The position numbers and the translations under genes are program-made. DNA of 64,000 nt from GAS368 sp965227745 (GTDB taxonomy: Bacteria; Verrucomicrobiota; Verrucomicrobiia; Opitutales; Opitutaceae): contig OZ245769.1 of NCBI GenBank assembly GCA_965227745.1, positions 6,262,001 to 6,326,000 on the forward strand, written 5' to 3'. Below the pieces are notes generated by a model that had not been told where the DNA came from, searched no databases, and was given only the letters and a program-made list of their open reading frames with translations. Positions 42,172 to 51,772 of the stretch are shown here, piece after piece (positions within the stretch are counted from its first letter, which is position 1; each line of letters begins with the position of its first letter).

Positions 42172-43803
42172 TCACTTCTCCAACCGCAACAAATGATAGC
42201 GGTGGATATCCAGCGGGGCGGCCTGCCAGTTTTTTACGCTGGGGTGCATGAGGTAGGTGCGGGCGCGGAAGGTGAGGGGGGCGATGGGGGCTTCGTCGAG
42301 GATGACGGTCTCGGCTTTTTTGAGGAGGGCGTAGCGTGCGGCGGGGTCGGCGGTGGCGGCGGCTTGGTCGAGGAGGGAGTCGTATTCCTTGCTGCCCCAG
42401 CCGGTCCAGTTTTGGCCGCCGCCGGTGCGGAAGACGTCGAGGAAGGTGATGGGGTCGGGATAGTCGGCGGTCCAGCCCAGGAGACCGATGGTGTGGGAGA
42501 GGGTCTGCTGGTTTTGCAGCCAGGTCTTTTGCTCGTAGGGCTCGATGGTGATTTTCACGCCGAGCTCGCGAAGCCAGATGGCCTGGATGGCTTCGGCGGC
42601 GCGGGGGAGCTTGTCATCGTTCATGACTTGGATCGCCATTGAGGGCAGGCCCTTGCCGCCGGGGAAACCGGCCTCGGCGAGCAGGGCGCGGGCGGCTTCG
42701 AAATTATCCTTTTGCCCCTCGGGCCCGACGTAGCCGTTGCAGTTGGGTGGGACGAGGGTGGAGGCGGGCGTCTGGGCGCCGGAGAACACATTCTGCGCGA
42801 TCGAATTGCGGCCGAGCGCGAGGGAGAGGGCGCGGCGGACCTTGGGGTTGTTGAGCGGGGGCTTGGTCGCGTTGAAATTGACGTAGTAGAGCGAGAGCAC
42901 GGTGTCGATGTGCAGCAGCTCTGGGGACTGCTGGCGGTAGCTCGCAATCTTCGACGGCGGCAACTGGAAGGTGAGGTGAAGCTGACCGGCGCGGAAATTC
43001 AGCTCCTCGACGTCGGATTTTTCCGTCGGGAAAAACGTGACGCCCTCGAGTTGATTAGTGGCGGCGCCCCAGTAGTGCGGGTTTTTCTTGGTCACGATGC
43101 GGGCGTTGGAACGCCACTCGGTGAGGACAAAGGGGCCGTTGCCCACGAGATTGCCGGCGCGCGTCCAAGCGGTGTCGCGCGCATCCATCTTACCGAATTT
43201 TTCGATGGTGGGCTTGTGCACCGGCATCCAAGTGCAGTGCGCCGCGAGGCCGAGGACGTAGGGGGTGGCCTGGCCGAGCGTCACGCGGAGCGTGCTATCG
43301 TCGATGGCCTTTACGCCCACTTCCGCGAAGTCCTTTACCTTACCCGTGTAAAACGCCTCGGCGTTTTTGATGGGGTACAACATGTACGCATACGTGGACC
43401 CGAGCGCGGGGCTGAGGATGCGGTGAAACGAATACTCGAAATCCCCCGCCGTCACGCGGTCGCCGTTCGACCATTTGGCCGTGGGGCGGAGATGAAACGT
43501 ATAAATGAGCCCGTCCGGCGAGATCTCCCATTTCTCCGCGACGGCGGGCACGGGTCCACCGGTTTTCTCGTCGTAAGCCGTGAGCCCCTCAAAGAGGGCC
43601 ACCGCGACGTTCATATCGGTCGCCGCATCGATGAGGTGAGGATCGAGCGTGGCGGGCTCGTTCTGATTGCCGATCAACAACGTATGGGTCCGGATACCCT
43701 CCTCGACGGGCGTTTCGCGTTTGGCACAGGCGCCGAGTCCGAGGAGCAAGGCAACCGGCGCGAGCACGAGGAATCGGCGAAAAAGGGGGAGTCCGAGAGA
43801 CAT
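42172..43803 (-). CDS. OppA-type peptide-binding lipoprotein of an ABC importer
   Basis: 543 residues from the ATG at 43803. The lipobox is ALLLGLGAC with Cys26. Family 5 solute-binding blocks are NEPATLDPHLIDAATDMNVA, LFEGLTAYDEKTGGPVPAVA, EKWEISPDGLIYTFHLRPTA and KWSNGDRVTAGDFEYSFHRI, followed by AYMLYPIKNAEAFYTGKVKD. It would deliver oligopeptides to an inner-membrane permease. No permease or ATPase genes adjoin, so the importer is encoded elsewhere. Confidence 0.92.
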   Translation of the reverse strand: MSLGLPLFRRFLVLAPVALLLGLGACAKRETPVEEGIRTHTLLIGNQNEPATLDPHLIDAATDMNVAVALFEGLTAYDEKTGGPVPAVAEKWEISPDGLIYTFHLRPTAKWSNGDRVTAGDFEYSFHRILSPALGSTYAYMLYPIKNAEAFYTGKVKDFAEVGVKAIDDSTLRVTLGQATPYVLGLAAHCTWMPVHKPTIEKFGKMDARDTAWTRAGNLVGNGPFVLTEWRSNARIVTKKNPHYWGAATNQLEGVTFFPTEKSDVEELNFRAGQLHLTFQLPPSKIASYRQQSPELLHIDTVLSLYYVNFNATKPPLNNPKVRRALSLALGRNSIAQNVFSGAQTPASTLVPPNCNGYVGPEGQKDNFEAARALLAEAGFPGGKGLPSMAIQVMNDDKLPRAAEAIQAIWLRELGVKITIEPYEQKTWLQNQQTLSHTIGLLGWTADYPDPITFLDVFRTGGGQNWTGWGSKEYDSLLDQAAATADPAARYALLKKAETVILDEAPIAPLTFRARTYLMHPSVKNWQAAPLDIHRYHLLRLEK

Positions 43804-43940
43804 GCGCGCAATCAAACGAGGAGAGGGTGGAGACGCCAAGGCGTTTTATAGATACATTATTGCGGGATTTAGTTGCTTCGCAGGCGCAGGGCGGATTTCA
43901 ACACGTCCGTCCCCTCCCATTCCCGAGTCCCCTTCTACCT

Positions 43941-44744
43941 ATGCAATGGTATTACGCGCTTAACGGTCAACGGCTAGGACCCATTTCCCAAGAGGAATTT
44001 GTAAAGCTGGTCACCGACGGCGTCGTGAGGTCCGACACCCTGGTTTGGACGCAAGGCATGGCCGAGTGGAAACCGTATTCCACCGTGGCCGCAAGCGGCC
44101 CGGCACCGGCCTCGTTCGGAGCCCCGGCCACGTCCGGTGCGGCCGTAGATGACGGCACCGAGGTCTGCGCGGTAAGTGGCAAGCGCTACCCGCGGAGCCA
44201 AATGATCAACTACGGTGGCAAGTGGATCAGCGCCGAGTATCGCGATGAATTTTTCCAGCGGCAGCGGGAAGGTGTCGCCCAGCAATTCGTCGGTGAATCG
44301 GCCGTCCCCGGACCGTTCGGCTATGGGGGATTTTGGCGGAGATTTTGCGCGGTGTTTCTCGACGGCCTGATCACGGGTGTGATTGGCATGGTGGTGGGCG
44401 CGATCGTGGGCTTCATCTTCGGGGCCTCCGGAAGCTTGAGGAATACCAACGGGGCGATCTTGATGCAGGTCATTATTCAACTGATCAGCATGGGTATCGG
44501 TATAAGCTATTACGTATATTTTATTCGGAAGAGCGATGCCACGCCGGGTAAGATGGCGATGGGGCTAAAAGTGCTCCGCTCCGATGGCTCCAAGCTTTCC
44601 GTCGGACGCATCATTGGCCGATACTTTGCTCATATTCTAAACGCCTTCACGATTGGCATCGGGTATCTAATCGCGGCTTTCGACGATCAAAAACGCGGCC
44701 TGCATGATCACGTGTGCGACACCAGGGTCGTCAAAACTCGCTGA
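43941..44744 (+). CDS. GYF_2 plus RDD-family membrane protein
   Basis: 267 residues. The N-terminal GYF_2 domain is MQWYYALNGQRLGPISQEEF then VRSDTLVWTQGMAEWKPYST. A linker with Cys and Tyr (EVCAVSGKRYPRSQMINYG) follows. The RDD domain has GGFWRRFCAVFLDGLITGVI, two hydrophobic hairpins and TPGKMAMGLKVLRSDGSKLS. RDD domains are membrane proteins of unclear function. This is the first gene of the MoxR/DUF58 operon; the region upstream carries a divergent OppA gene. Confidence 0.85.
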   Translation: MQWYYALNGQRLGPISQEEFVKLVTDGVVRSDTLVWTQGMAEWKPYSTVAASGPAPASFGAPATSGAAVDDGTEVCAVSGKRYPRSQMINYGGKWISAEYRDEFFQRQREGVAQQFVGESAVPGPFGYGGFWRRFCAVFLDGLITGVIGMVVGAIVGFIFGASGSLRNTNGAILMQVIIQLISMGIGISYYVYFIRKSDATPGKMAMGLKVLRSDGSKLSVGRIIGRYFAHILNAFTIGIGYLIAAFDDQKRGLHDHVCDTRVVKTR

Positions 44745-44867
44745 GGCGAACCCGGTCGCGCCTATCGTGATGGGTAGCCATTCGTATGTTTCTTCTTGTG
44801 CCGATAGACTCTTGGCCCGCGCTTCGTGGTGGGGCAGAGTGGGCAACGGGCGACTGAGCGAGTCTCG

Positions 44868-45443
44868 ATGATCAAACTGGGACCCGCGCTGCCATGTCCG
44901 CGTTGTAAAAGGGTGCTCGCTTCGAGTTCCTGGCACGACGAGCACTCGGGGCGGTGTGAGAAGTGCACCGCGGAGTTTAAGTTCTTCCCGTTTCCGGCCC
45001 TCCATGCGAAGGCTGCGCGCATCGCGCCTCAGGCGGTGGTGGTGGCCGAGGAATCCGTTTGCTTCTTTCATGCGGGAAATCGCGCCGAGAGCGTCTGTGA
45101 GGAATGCGGGCGTCTGCTTTGCTCGGTCTGCGCCGTAAACTTCGGCGGCCGGAAAATCTGCCCGACCTGCATCGCGACCGCGAAAGAATCCCCCGCGACC
45201 CAAGTCGTGCGCGAGCGCGCATTGGTCGACAGTATCGCCCTCACTCTGGCCTTGGCGCCCTTGCTTGTCTGGCCGCTGACTCTGGTATCGGCGCCGATCG
45301 CGCTTTGGTACACGTATCGAAACTGGAAGATGCCCGGCAGCCTGGTGCGCGGGTCAAGCCGCACTCGGCTGGTGCTGGCGATGGTCTTCGCCGGGGCAGA
45401 ATTGATCGGCTGGACGATCTTTTTCATTTCGCTCGCCACCTGA
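44868..45443 (+). CDS. Zinc-ribbon and B-box-like membrane protein
   Basis: 191 residues. A zinc ribbon opens the protein: PCPRCKRVLASSSWHDEHSG followed by RCEKCTAEF. A second zinc-binding module is CFFHAGNRAESVCEECGRLL, then CSVCAVNFGGRKICPTCIA, a B-box-like arrangement of His and Cys. Two hydrophobic helices follow (ALTLALAPLLVWPLTLVSA and VLAMVFAGAELIGWTIFFI). It lies 123 bases after the RDD gene and 10 bases before the next. Function unknown; the cysteines suggest metal binding in the cytoplasm. Confidence 0.75.
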   Translation: MIKLGPALPCPRCKRVLASSSWHDEHSGRCEKCTAEFKFFPFPALHAKAARIAPQAVVVAEESVCFFHAGNRAESVCEECGRLLCSVCAVNFGGRKICPTCIATAKESPATQVVRERALVDSIALTLALAPLLVWPLTLVSAPIALWYTYRNWKMPGSLVRGSSRTRLVLAMVFAGAELIGWTIFFISLAT

Positions 45444-45453
45444 TCCCACCTCC

Positions 45454-46119
45454 ATGGCAAAAGCTCCCAAGCTTTATACTCGGCTTTCCCGCAACATGGC
45501 TAGTGTCGGGACCTATCAGAGCCTCTGGCTGGGGGCCGACCATATCCTCATTGTAACGAGCACCGGCTACACCGAGTCGTATGCGCGCCTGCAACTACGC
45601 GACATCAAGGGCTTTTTCATCACCACCAGCGAGCGGCGGTTGGCGTGGGGGGTGACATGGGGGTGTTTTAGCGCGGTCTTTCTCCTCGCCGTCATTGTCA
45701 ATTCCGGCGGGCCTGATCTCCCGTATTTTTCCGGCGGTGGGCTGCTTTTCTTCGGGGCTCTGCTTTTGTGGAATCACTTGCTCGGCCCGTCGTGCCACGC
45801 CTTTGTGGTCACGGGCGTGCAGACGGCGAAACTGCCCGCGATGGTGCGCGAAAAGAAGGCGCTCCGACTGCTGGGTCGATTGCAGCCCTTGATCGAGGCC
45901 GCGCAGGCCGATCTAGTAGTTGCTCCGTCCGTTTCTCCGGTGCTCCCACCGATGCCCCCGGCGGCAGTGGACGTTTCAACTTCGCTGGCACCGTCACCGG
46001 TGCCGCCGGCTGACGTGGTGGCAGCCCCGCTCGCGAGCCCGCTGCCGAGCCCGCCAGTGCCCAGTGAATTGCCGCCTCCCGTTTCGGGTACGCCGCCTCC
46101 GACCCTGCCGCCGCCATGA
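45454..46119 (+). CDS. Membrane protein with a proline-rich C-terminus
   Basis: 221 residues. The N-terminal part is soluble (SLWLGADHILIVTSTGYTES), two membrane helices follow (WGVTWGCFSAVFLLAVIV and GGGLLFFGALLLWNHLLG), and the last 75 residues are Pro/Ala/Ser/Val-rich (PSPVPPADVVAAPLASPLPS). The stop overlaps the next start by four bases. I do not recognise a family. Confidence 0.65.
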   Translation: MAKAPKLYTRLSRNMASVGTYQSLWLGADHILIVTSTGYTESYARLQLRDIKGFFITTSERRLAWGVTWGCFSAVFLLAVIVNSGGPDLPYFSGGGLLFFGALLLWNHLLGPSCHAFVVTGVQTAKLPAMVREKKALRLLGRLQPLIEAAQADLVVAPSVSPVLPPMPPAAVDVSTSLAPSPVPPADVVAAPLASPLPSPPVPSELPPPVSGTPPPTLPPP

Positions 46120-46484
46120 ATCCGCCGCTTATTCCCCCGGTGGCGGCGGGCGGGCCTCAGCTTCATGCCCGGCGGTGTGTGCGGCACTCCACGCGCGAAG
46201 CCGCGGTCCGGTGCCCGGCGTGTGGCGAGTTTTTCTGCCGCGAGTGCGTGGTCGAGCATGCCGGTAAATTTCTCTGTGCCTCCTGCCTCGCGAAGCGTTC
46301 GGCCACCGGTTCGAAACGGCGGCAGGTGCGATGGGCGGCGGTGCGCCGCGTCCTCCGTGCGAGTGCCGGCGCCGTGATGGTGTGGATTCTTTTTTACTGG
46401 CTCGGTGATCTCCTCTTGCGCGTGCCGCTCGACGTGCACGACGGCACGATCTGGAAGAAATTCGCGGAGGGCGCGCCGCCGTGA
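46116..46484 (+). CDS. B-box zinc-finger membrane protein
   Basis: 122 residues. The B-box-like core is CVRHSTREAAVRCPACGEFF followed by CRECVVEHAGKFLCASCLAK, with four paired Cys and His. A basic linker (RSATGSKRRQVRW) and one membrane helix (GAVMVWILFYWLGDLLL) follow. Overlaps its neighbours by four bases at both ends (ATGA and GTGA). It resembles the second zinc module of the gene at 44868 and may be a duplicate of it. Confidence 0.72.
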   Translation: MNPPLIPPVAAGGPQLHARRCVRHSTREAAVRCPACGEFFCRECVVEHAGKFLCASCLAKRSATGSKRRQVRWAAVRRVLRASAGAVMVWILFYWLGDLLLRVPLDVHDGTIWKKFAEGAPP

Positions 46485-48157
46485 GTGCCCGTAACTCCAC
46501 GCCCAAGAGCCGCGCGGGCGAACCCCGAGCGGTCGAACTCATCGAGGAAGCGGTGCAACTGCTCCGGCGCGCGCCGGCCTCGGCGCTGGCGATTTATTTT
46601 TCGGGGGCGGTGCCGTTTGTGCTCGGCCTCCTATTTTTCTGGGCGCACACGACTTGGTTTCACCCACCGAGCGAGATCGTGGCGTGGGGAGCCTTGGGCT
46701 TGGCGGCGCTCTATCTGGTGATGCAGGCCTCGCAGGCAGAGTTTTGCGCGCGACTTATGGCGCTGCGCCTCGGCGATCAGCCCCCGAGTTGGTCATGGCG
46801 GAAGTTCGGCCAATTAGTCTTGCTGCAACTGCGCCTCCAACCCTGGATCGCCCTCGCCGGAATCCCGGTGACAATCATTTCCGTGCCGCTGGGATGGTGG
46901 TATGCGTACGCGCAAAATGTCACGGTGCTAGGCAACGAGGAGCGGCTGCACGACGAGGCGCTGACGCAGGCCAAGCTCTGGCCCAAACAGAACCACACGG
47001 CCCTCCTCCTCCTCGCGGTGCTCGCGGGCTGCACGTGGCTGAACTTTGCCGGAGCCTTCTTTTTGATCCCATGGATGGCCAATCGGTTTCTCGGGATTGA
47101 GAACATGTTTGGATTCTCCGGCTGGCGGTTTCTCAACAGCACGTTTCTGGCGTCGGTCACTGTGCTTACGTGGCTGGCGGTCGATCCGCTCGTCAAGGCG
47201 TTCTATACCCTGCGCATCTTTCACGGTCGCGCGCGGGCGACCGGCGAAGACGTACGGGTGGAATTGCGACTGGCGCAGCAGCAACGCAGCGGGCGGATGC
47301 GCGCGGCGGCCGTGATTTTATTGGCGACCGTATTATTTGTTCCGGATCGCTCGGCCCGCGCGGCGGAGCCCGCGCCGGTGAGTGCACCTCAGGCAGTGGC
47401 ACCCGGCCAACTCGACCGGGCCCTCGATGACGTGCTCTCCACGGGAGATTTTCGCTGGCGTCTGCCGCCGCCCGCCAAGGCCGAAACCGCCCAGCGCGGG
47501 GTGGTCGGGCGATTTATCCAACAGGGGTACGAAACAGTCCGGGAGATGTTTCGCAGTGTCGGGAGATGGCTGGATCGCGTGCGCGATTGGATCGATCGCC
47601 ACTTCAAAAAATCGGATGACAAGGAAGTCAAAGAGCCCACGCGGTCATCCGGGTCCGGCGCGGGGTTGGAGGTGGTTCGTTTCCTCCTCTACGTCTTTAT
47701 TGGCGTGGCCGTGCTGTTGATCCTCTGGGTGGTTTGGCTGATTATAGCCCGCGCGCGGCGCAGCGTCACGCCGTTGCTCACGGCCCGAGCGGTAGCGGCG
47801 GCCAGTCCGGACCTGCGCGACGACAATGTCCAAGCCGCGCAATTGCCGGCCGATGGCTGGCTGGCTCTGGCCCAAGAGCAGATGGCAAAGGGGGAGTGGC
47901 GCCTCGCTTGGCGAGCGCTGTACCTGGCGACGCTCGCGCGGCTCGCGGCCGAGGGGCTGGTCTCACTCGCCAAGTTTAAGACCAATCTCGACTACGAGCG
48001 CGAAGTGCGGCGCCGGGCGCTTTCGCGCACGGAAATTGTAACTCGTTTCGCGTTTCGCCGACGCGCCTTTGAGGATGTGTGGTACGGCCGGGAGCAGGCG
48101 GCGGAAGCGGCCGTGCGGGAGTGGCTCGCCGAACTGGAGCGGCCGACTTCACCATGA
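46481..48157 (+). CDS. Large membrane protein with DUF4129-like C-terminus
   Basis: 558 residues from a GTG start. Six or so hydrophobic helices occupy 35-260 (YFSGAVPFVLGLLFFWAHT, PWIALAGIPVTIISVPLGWW, LLAVLAGCTWLNFAGAFFLI). After a soluble loop comes a further helix near 400 (FLLYVFIGVAVLLILWVVWL). The end (470-558) resembles DUF4129: RLAWRALYLATLARLAAEGL, then RRALSRTEIVTRFAFRRRAF. DUF4129 proteins are typical neighbours of MoxR and DUF58 genes. The stop overlaps the next start (ATGA). Confidence 0.78.
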   Translation: MSARNSTPKSRAGEPRAVELIEEAVQLLRRAPASALAIYFSGAVPFVLGLLFFWAHTTWFHPPSEIVAWGALGLAALYLVMQASQAEFCARLMALRLGDQPPSWSWRKFGQLVLLQLRLQPWIALAGIPVTIISVPLGWWYAYAQNVTVLGNEERLHDEALTQAKLWPKQNHTALLLLAVLAGCTWLNFAGAFFLIPWMANRFLGIENMFGFSGWRFLNSTFLASVTVLTWLAVDPLVKAFYTLRIFHGRARATGEDVRVELRLAQQQRSGRMRAAAVILLATVLFVPDRSARAAEPAPVSAPQAVAPGQLDRALDDVLSTGDFRWRLPPPAKAETAQRGVVGRFIQQGYETVREMFRSVGRWLDRVRDWIDRHFKKSDDKEVKEPTRSSGSGAGLEVVRFLLYVFIGVAVLLILWVVWLIIARARRSVTPLLTARAVAAASPDLRDDNVQAAQLPADGWLALAQEQMAKGEWRLAWRALYLATLARLAAEGLVSLAKFKTNLDYEREVRRRALSRTEIVTRFAFRRRAFEDVWYGREQAAEAAVREWLAELERPTSP

Positions 48158-49425
48158 AGGGGCGCGGTTCACTTTGGGCGCTAGTGGCGGCGCTGGTCCT
48201 GCTCGTCGGGGGACTTGCGCTGCTCTTCCAACTGCGACTGGGGCAGGGCGACATATTTCCCGCCTACTCCTCGTTTCGGGTCGATCCGCTCGGTACCCGC
48301 GCGCTTCATGATGGATTGGAGCAAGTGCCAGGCCTGCGCGTGGAGCGCTGGTTGAAACCCATCAAGGACATCCCGGTTACTCCGCCCCGGACCATTCTCT
48401 TTGCCGGCGTCAGCGTGTGGGGCTGGCACACCACCACTACGGATGAATTCAACGCGCTCGATGCCGCGGTTCGCGCTGGCAGTCGCGTGGTGATCACGAT
48501 CCGCGCCAAGTCTGCATCCGATGAAACCACGCAAGAAGCCTTTGAGGAAAAGGCCGATCGGAAGAAAGAAAAGGCAGGGAAGGGAAAGGCCGAAAAGAAA
48601 AAAGAGCCGCCGGGGAAGGCCGCAAAAAAGGAGCCCGAAAAAAAAGAAAACCGCCCGCCCGCCCGCGAGCGTGAGGAACGCGAGAGCCGGGAGTCCAGTG
48701 GAGACAACAAGCGGACTGTGGTCGACCTCAAGCAGCTATGGGGCGTGGATCTCAAAGAGCGCATGCTCTTCGAGCGCGGGGATGATCTGGGAGCGACTCG
48801 GGTCATGGCGGGCGATTTGCCGGCCACCGTTCCCTGGAAGAGTGACGTCTATTTCAAAGCCGAGCAGGGCGTGGAGTGGCGGACCATCTACCAACGCGGA
48901 GGTGAAGCGGTATTGGTGGAGCGACAGCTCGGTCGCGGCAGCATCGTGCTGGCCGCCGATTCGTATTTCGTGAGCAATGAAGCGCTGCAGGCCAACCGCG
49001 CGACCTCGCTGCTCACCTGGATGATCGGGCCGCACTCCCGGGTGCTGTTCGATGAGAATCATTTGGGCGTGGAGCTGCAGCCGGGAGTCGCGGCATTGGC
49101 GCGGCGCTATGGGTTGGCGGAAGCGTTCTTCACGCTGCTCCTCCTTGCGGCGCTCTTTGTGTGGCAACGGATGGCGTTGTTTGTGCCTCCGCCGGAGGAA
49201 GTGCGGGAGGTTACGCTCTCTTATCAACCGGCGGCGGGGCTCGAGGCGTTGCTGCGCCGTTCGGTGCCGCCGACGGAATTGGCTGCCGTCTGTGTGGAGG
49301 AATGGAAACGCACGGCCCGTCCCGGTGACGTCGCCAAGGCCGCCGCTGTCACCGCGTCCGCCCCGAAAAATACCTCCGCGGCCGCGCTCCATAATCGGAT
49401 CCTCCAAGCGCTGCGCCGTCGCTAA
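48154..49425 (+). CDS. DUF4350 protein with a Lys-rich insertion
   Basis: 423 residues. An N-terminal helix (LWALVAALVLLVGGLALLF) precedes the DUF4350 domain, with YSSFRVDPLGTRALHDGLEQ, FAGVSVWGWHTTTTDEFNAL and VLVERQLGRGSIVLAADSYF. It carries an insertion near 125-190 rich in Lys/Glu/Arg (EKADRKKEKAGKGKAEKKKE) that would be disordered. A C-terminal helix (AFFTLLLLAALFVWQRMALF) follows. DUF4350 is a usual member of MoxR operons. The start is at 48154; the longer frame upstream belongs to its neighbour's region. Confidence 0.78.
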   Translation: MKGRGSLWALVAALVLLVGGLALLFQLRLGQGDIFPAYSSFRVDPLGTRALHDGLEQVPGLRVERWLKPIKDIPVTPPRTILFAGVSVWGWHTTTTDEFNALDAAVRAGSRVVITIRAKSASDETTQEAFEEKADRKKEKAGKGKAEKKKEPPGKAAKKEPEKKENRPPAREREERESRESSGDNKRTVVDLKQLWGVDLKERMLFERGDDLGATRVMAGDLPATVPWKSDVYFKAEQGVEWRTIYQRGGEAVLVERQLGRGSIVLAADSYFVSNEALQANRATSLLTWMIGPHSRVLFDENHLGVELQPGVAALARRYGLAEAFFTLLLLAALFVWQRMALFVPPPEEVREVTLSYQPAAGLEALLRRSVPPTELAAVCVEEWKRTARPGDVAKAAAVTASAPKNTSAAALHNRILQALRRR

Positions 49426-49454
49426 CCAATTTTCGCACTTTCCCCCTTTACGCC

Positions 49455-50420
49455 ATGAATCCAGCCATTGCCCAGCTCAACGCCACCCTCGCTGCCGCTC
49501 GCCAAGAAGTCGCCAAAGTCGTTATCGGACAGGATGCGGCGGTCGAGCTCGCCCTTATCACCCTGCTCACGCGCAGCCATGCGCTCATCGAGGGCGTGCC
49601 CGGGGTGGCCAAGACCCTGCTCGTCCGCACGCTCGGCCACGTGCTCGGAGTATCGAGCGGCCGCGTGCAGTTCACTCCCGACCTCATGCCCGCCGACATC
49701 ACGGGCACCAATGTTTTCAATCTCCAGAGCAATCAGTTCATGCTGATCAAAGGACCGGTTTTCACGGCCTTTCTCCTCGCCGATGAAATCAATCGCGCCC
49801 CCGCCAAGACCCAAGCGGCTCTGCTTCAGGCGATGCAGGAGCGCTCGGTGACCATCGACCGCGACACCCATGCCCTCGATGATAACTTTACCGTCTTCGC
49901 CACCCAGAACCCTGCCGATTCCGAAGGTACCTATCCCCTCCCGGAAGCGCAGAAGGATCGTTTCATGGTGAAGATCAAGATGGAGGCACCCTCCCGCGAC
50001 GAGGAACTCGCCCTAGCGCGCCGTATGCTCGGAACGGATACACCGGAAGCGGTTCTCGCGTCCGGCGCCGTGCGGCCCGTGCTGGGGGCAGGGGAGCTGG
50101 CCCGCCTCCGCGACACCCTAAAGGAAGTCGCGATGCGGGATGAGCTGGCGGCCTATGTGGTGGACTTGGTGCGCGCGACGCGGTCGCACGAAAGCGTTCT
50201 CATCGGTGCCGGCCCCCGTGCGACGCAAGCACTGCTGCTCGGCGGGCGCGCCCGGGCCGCGCTGGACGGGCGGGACTATGTTTCCCCCGACGATGTGCGG
50301 GCGTTGACGGCGGCCGTGCTGGGCCACCGCCTCGTGCTCCGGCCGGAATTTGAGATCGAAGGTCTCACGATCGACGAGGTGGTAAACCGCGTGCTCGAAC
50401 AAGTCGCCGTGCCCCGCTGA
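49455..50420 (+). CDS. MoxR-family AAA+ ATPase
   Basis: 321 residues. Walker A is GVPGVAKT (47-54), Walker B is FLLADEINRAPAK with Asp110 and Glu111, and sensor-type residues lie in VFATQNPADSEGTYPLPEAQ. The C-terminal lid has AYVVDLVRATRSHESVLIGA, then GPRATQALLLGGRARAALDG and YVSPDDVRALTAAVLGHRLV. MoxR ATPases act as chaperones for complexes containing vWA or DUF58 partners. Its DUF58 partner is 17 bases downstream. vWA-containing genes follow the operon. Confidence 0.94.
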   Translation: MNPAIAQLNATLAAARQEVAKVVIGQDAAVELALITLLTRSHALIEGVPGVAKTLLVRTLGHVLGVSSGRVQFTPDLMPADITGTNVFNLQSNQFMLIKGPVFTAFLLADEINRAPAKTQAALLQAMQERSVTIDRDTHALDDNFTVFATQNPADSEGTYPLPEAQKDRFMVKIKMEAPSRDEELALARRMLGTDTPEAVLASGAVRPVLGAGELARLRDTLKEVAMRDELAAYVVDLVRATRSHESVLIGAGPRATQALLLGGRARAALDGRDYVSPDDVRALTAAVLGHRLVLRPEFEIEGLTIDEVVNRVLEQVAVPR

Positions 50421-50437
50421 CGGATTGAATCGTTGCG

Positions 50438-51772
50438 ATGCGCTTCGTCCCCTCCACGCGTTTACTCTGGCTGATGCTGGCGGTCGCAATCGTCGCGACG
50501 GTGGCCGGGCCGTTTCGCGAGTTGCAGCCCCTCTGGTTGCTCTCGATCGGCGGAGTAGTGCTGGCGGCTTTGGCGGATGTGGCTCTGACGCTCAAGCGGA
50601 CTCGTCCTCCGACGGTGACCCTGCCGGCGGTGACGCGGTTTTCCCGCGACCGCGAAGGGGTGCTGAGCGTCACCTTCGAAAATCCCGACGGCCAGGCGCG
50701 CCGCCTCCGCTTTGCGCTCGCATTGCCGTCGGTCTTTAAATCGGCGGCGGAAGAAATCATGGTGGATCTTCCCGCCGGCGCGGCGCGCGCGCGAATCGAC
50801 TGGCGCTGCACCCCCTCCCGGCGCGGGAGCTTTGCTGGCGTGATGGCTTGTTTTGAGGGAGCCTCCGGTCTCGGGTTGTGGCGGGTGCGAATGCGGACTG
50901 AACTGCAGGCCGAACTGCGCGTTCATCCGAATCTCTTTTCGGAGCGGAGGCAACTGGCGGCGCTTTTCCTCGCGCAAGGCCGGCCGGGGGCGCGCGTCCA
51001 GCGCATCCTCGGTCGCGGTCGTGAGTTCGAAAAACTGCGCGATTACCAGCCCGGCGACGGATTTGACGAGGTACATTGGAAAGCGACGGCCAAGCGCGGG
51101 CGGCCGGTGACCAAGGTATTTCAGGCGGAGCGCACCCAGGAAATCTACGTCGTGATCGATGCCTCTCGCCTGAGTGCGCGGCCGGTCACGCACGATGGCA
51201 TCGAGCAGACGGCGTTGGAGCGCTACGTGACCTCGGCGCTGGTCTTGCTCCTGGCGGCGGAGCGACAAGGAGACAAATTTGGCCTCGTGGTGCATGATGA
51301 TCGCGTGCGCATTTTCGTGCGGGCGGGCAGCGGTTCGAAGCACTACACGGCGTGTCGCGAGTCGTTGCTGGCGTTGAAGCCCAGTGATGCGACGCCGGAT
51401 GTGGCGGAGATCGTGCGCTATCTACGCGGGCAGATTCGCCGCCGTGCGCTGTTGTTTTTCCTGAGCGATTTGACGGACCCGGTGCTGGCGGAGGATTTTA
51501 CCCGCCATGTGCGACTGCTTTCGCGGCAGCATCTCGTGTTGGTCGGTCAACTCCGGGAGCCGCAGGTGACCCCGCTCTTTTCCGGGGCGGAGACGGCCAC
51601 GGACCTGGAGGTTTACCGACGATTGGCGGGCCACGCCCGCTGGTCCGAATCGCGGACTCTCGCGCAAAAGCTGAAGCCCATCGGTGTCACTCTGGTGCTA
51701 CTGGAGAATGAGACGATGGCCGGCCAACTGGTGGAGCACTACATGAAGATCAAACGGAGGCAGGCCCTATGA
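50438..51772 (+). CDS. DUF58 protein
   Basis: 444 residues. Two N-terminal helices (LLWLMLAVAIVATVAGPF and WLLSIGGVVLAALADVAL) precede a beta-rich region. The DUF58 signature follows: ILGRGREFEKLRDYQPGDGF then DEVHWKATAKRGRPVTKVFQ. A vWA-like core comes next, with IYVVIDASRLS and ALLFFLSDLTDPVLAEDFTR; the typical DxSxS is changed to DASRLS. Directly coupled to MoxR and ends four bases into spoIIM (ATGA). Confidence 0.92.
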   Translation: MRFVPSTRLLWLMLAVAIVATVAGPFRELQPLWLLSIGGVVLAALADVALTLKRTRPPTVTLPAVTRFSRDREGVLSVTFENPDGQARRLRFALALPSVFKSAAEEIMVDLPAGAARARIDWRCTPSRRGSFAGVMACFEGASGLGLWRVRMRTELQAELRVHPNLFSERRQLAALFLAQGRPGARVQRILGRGREFEKLRDYQPGDGFDEVHWKATAKRGRPVTKVFQAERTQEIYVVIDASRLSARPVTHDGIEQTALERYVTSALVLLLAAERQGDKFGLVVHDDRVRIFVRAGSGSKHYTACRESLLALKPSDATPDVAEIVRYLRGQIRRRALLFFLSDLTDPVLAEDFTRHVRLLSRQHLVLVGQLREPQVTPLFSGAETATDLEVYRRLAGHARWSESRTLAQKLKPIGVTLVLLENETMAGQLVEHYMKIKRRQAL

